NCBI GenBank assembly: GCA_028686145.1
Contig: JAQUCQ010000181.1
Coordinates: forward strand, 1-6,701
Source: Desulfuromonadaceae bacterium
GTDB taxonomy: Bacteria; Desulfobacterota; Desulfuromonadia; Geobacterales; Pseudopelobacteraceae
Direction of reading: 5' to 3'
DNA length: 6,701 nucleotides
Of the stretch, positions 6,370 to 6,701 are shown in pieces; the stretch's first letter is position 1, and each line of letters begins with the position of its first letter. Position numbers and translations under genes: made by a program. Under the pieces are notes generated by a model, which saw only the letters and a list, made by a program, of their open reading frames with translations, had not been told where the DNA came from and searched no databases.

Positions 6370-6586
6370 TCCCGGTAGATAACCGCATTACATAGTGCCA
6401 CTATAAACCCTTTGAATCTCCCGGTATTGGAACGGCGAAGCAGCAGACATTCCCCATATCAGCTGTTGCCATAAATAGCGGGTTGGGACGGCACTGGCTG
6501 TTACAGCAATTCTGACGTGAGCGGAACACGCAGGTTAGTATAAACGACGAAAACAACGCATGCATTGCAGATATATTAAACTAAAC

Positions 6587-6591
6587 GGAGG
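6587..6591 (+). promoter_or_regulatory. strong ribosome binding site
   Basis: GGAGG six bases before ATG 6598 is a close match to the Shine-Dalgarno consensus and makes the start of the edge gene reliable. Confidence 0.85.
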
Positions 6592-6597
6592 AATAGA

Positions 6598-6701
6598 ATG
6601 TTCAAGGCCAGGCAGTACCAAGTATTTTTGTCATCGGCAACCGGCATCATCAGTGTCATCATGTTGATTTTGGCGTTATGTGTGGCGCGGTCCGAGGCCA
6701 A
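6598..6701 (+). CDS. start of an exported or membrane protein, 5' end only
   Basis: Thirty-four codons are visible and the frame stays open to the window edge. The N-terminus begins MFKARQYQVF, with Lys3 and Arg5, followed by a hydrophobic run from about residue 17 to 30 (IISVIMLILALCVA) and then ARSEA, which fits a signal peptidase cleavage site after Ala34. The product is therefore most likely exported to the periplasm or outer membrane; an N-terminal membrane anchor is the alternative. The function cannot be told from this part. It is transcribed away from the kinase operon behind a long gap. TATAAA at 6539-6544 could be a -10 box, but no matching -35 is seen. Confidence 0.8.
   Translation, partial: MFKARQYQVFLSSATGIISVIMLILALCVARSEA

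Larger units (their letters stand above)
5799..6597. other. about 800-base gap between divergent genes
   Basis: No reading frame here has both a plausible start with ribosome binding site and recognisable protein. It holds the upstream region of the minus-strand kinase operon (5799-5910, with a tandem repeat), an AT-rich part (about 6000-6290) with three palindromes, a hairpin at 6345-6369, and the leader of the + strand gene at 6598. I looked for a c-di-GMP (GEMM) riboswitch, a tRNA and transposase remnants and did not recognise any. A small RNA or long 5' leader remains possible. Confidence 0.6.

Noticed and set aside
6400..6597. Possible c-di-GMP (GEMM) riboswitch before the gene at 6598
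   Set aside because: I looked for the conserved GEMM blocks and could not find them in order; the idea came only from the c-di-GMP context.

Overview
The window reads as a piece of chromosome from a metal- or sulfur-respiring bacterium of the Desulfuromonadales/Geobacterales type (Desulfobacterota). This is an inference from gene content: an exported octaheme c-type cytochrome of the doubled-CXXCH kind, a HDOD-containing sensor kinase, and a receiver-PAS-GGDEF-EAL protein. No ribosomal or housekeeping marker is present to confirm it.

Left part (1-1256, + strand): the 3' end of a TPR protein gene overlaps by 4 bases (ATGA) the start of an exported cytochrome with an N-terminal beta-rich, Ig-like region and eight CXXCH heme sites. 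Converging on it from the right is a minus-strand signalling operon (5798 down to 1344). It encodes, in order of transcription, a soluble HDOD-GAF-like histidine kinase (723 aa), a receiver domain (145 aa as read), and a PAS-GGDEF-EAL protein (614 aa as read). The kinase and receiver genes are one base apart. The receiver and the PAS-GGDEF-EAL frame are joined by a TGATG overlap, but the sequence strongly suggests they are one gene of about 760 codons broken by loss of a single base near 3236. The logic of the operon is kinase -> receiver -> cyclic-di-GMP synthesis or breakdown; both the GGDEF and EAL active sites look complete.

Right part (5799-6597): about 800 bases with no convincing gene. 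Close to the kinase start lies a perfect 20-base direct repeat with a 21-base period. Further out is an AT-rich stretch with three perfect palindromes, two of which share a ten-base core and the same 7+2+7 geometry. At 6598 a new + strand gene begins behind a strong Shine-Dalgarno site; only its signal-peptide-like first 34 residues are in the window.

The points most worth a second look are the broken receiver/GGDEF-EAL joint, the operator-like repeats in the gap, and the odd C-terminal tail of the EAL protein, which overlaps hairpin-forming, possibly REP-like DNA. I found no CRISPR array, tRNA, rRNA, complete insertion sequence or clearly novel defence or biosynthetic system.
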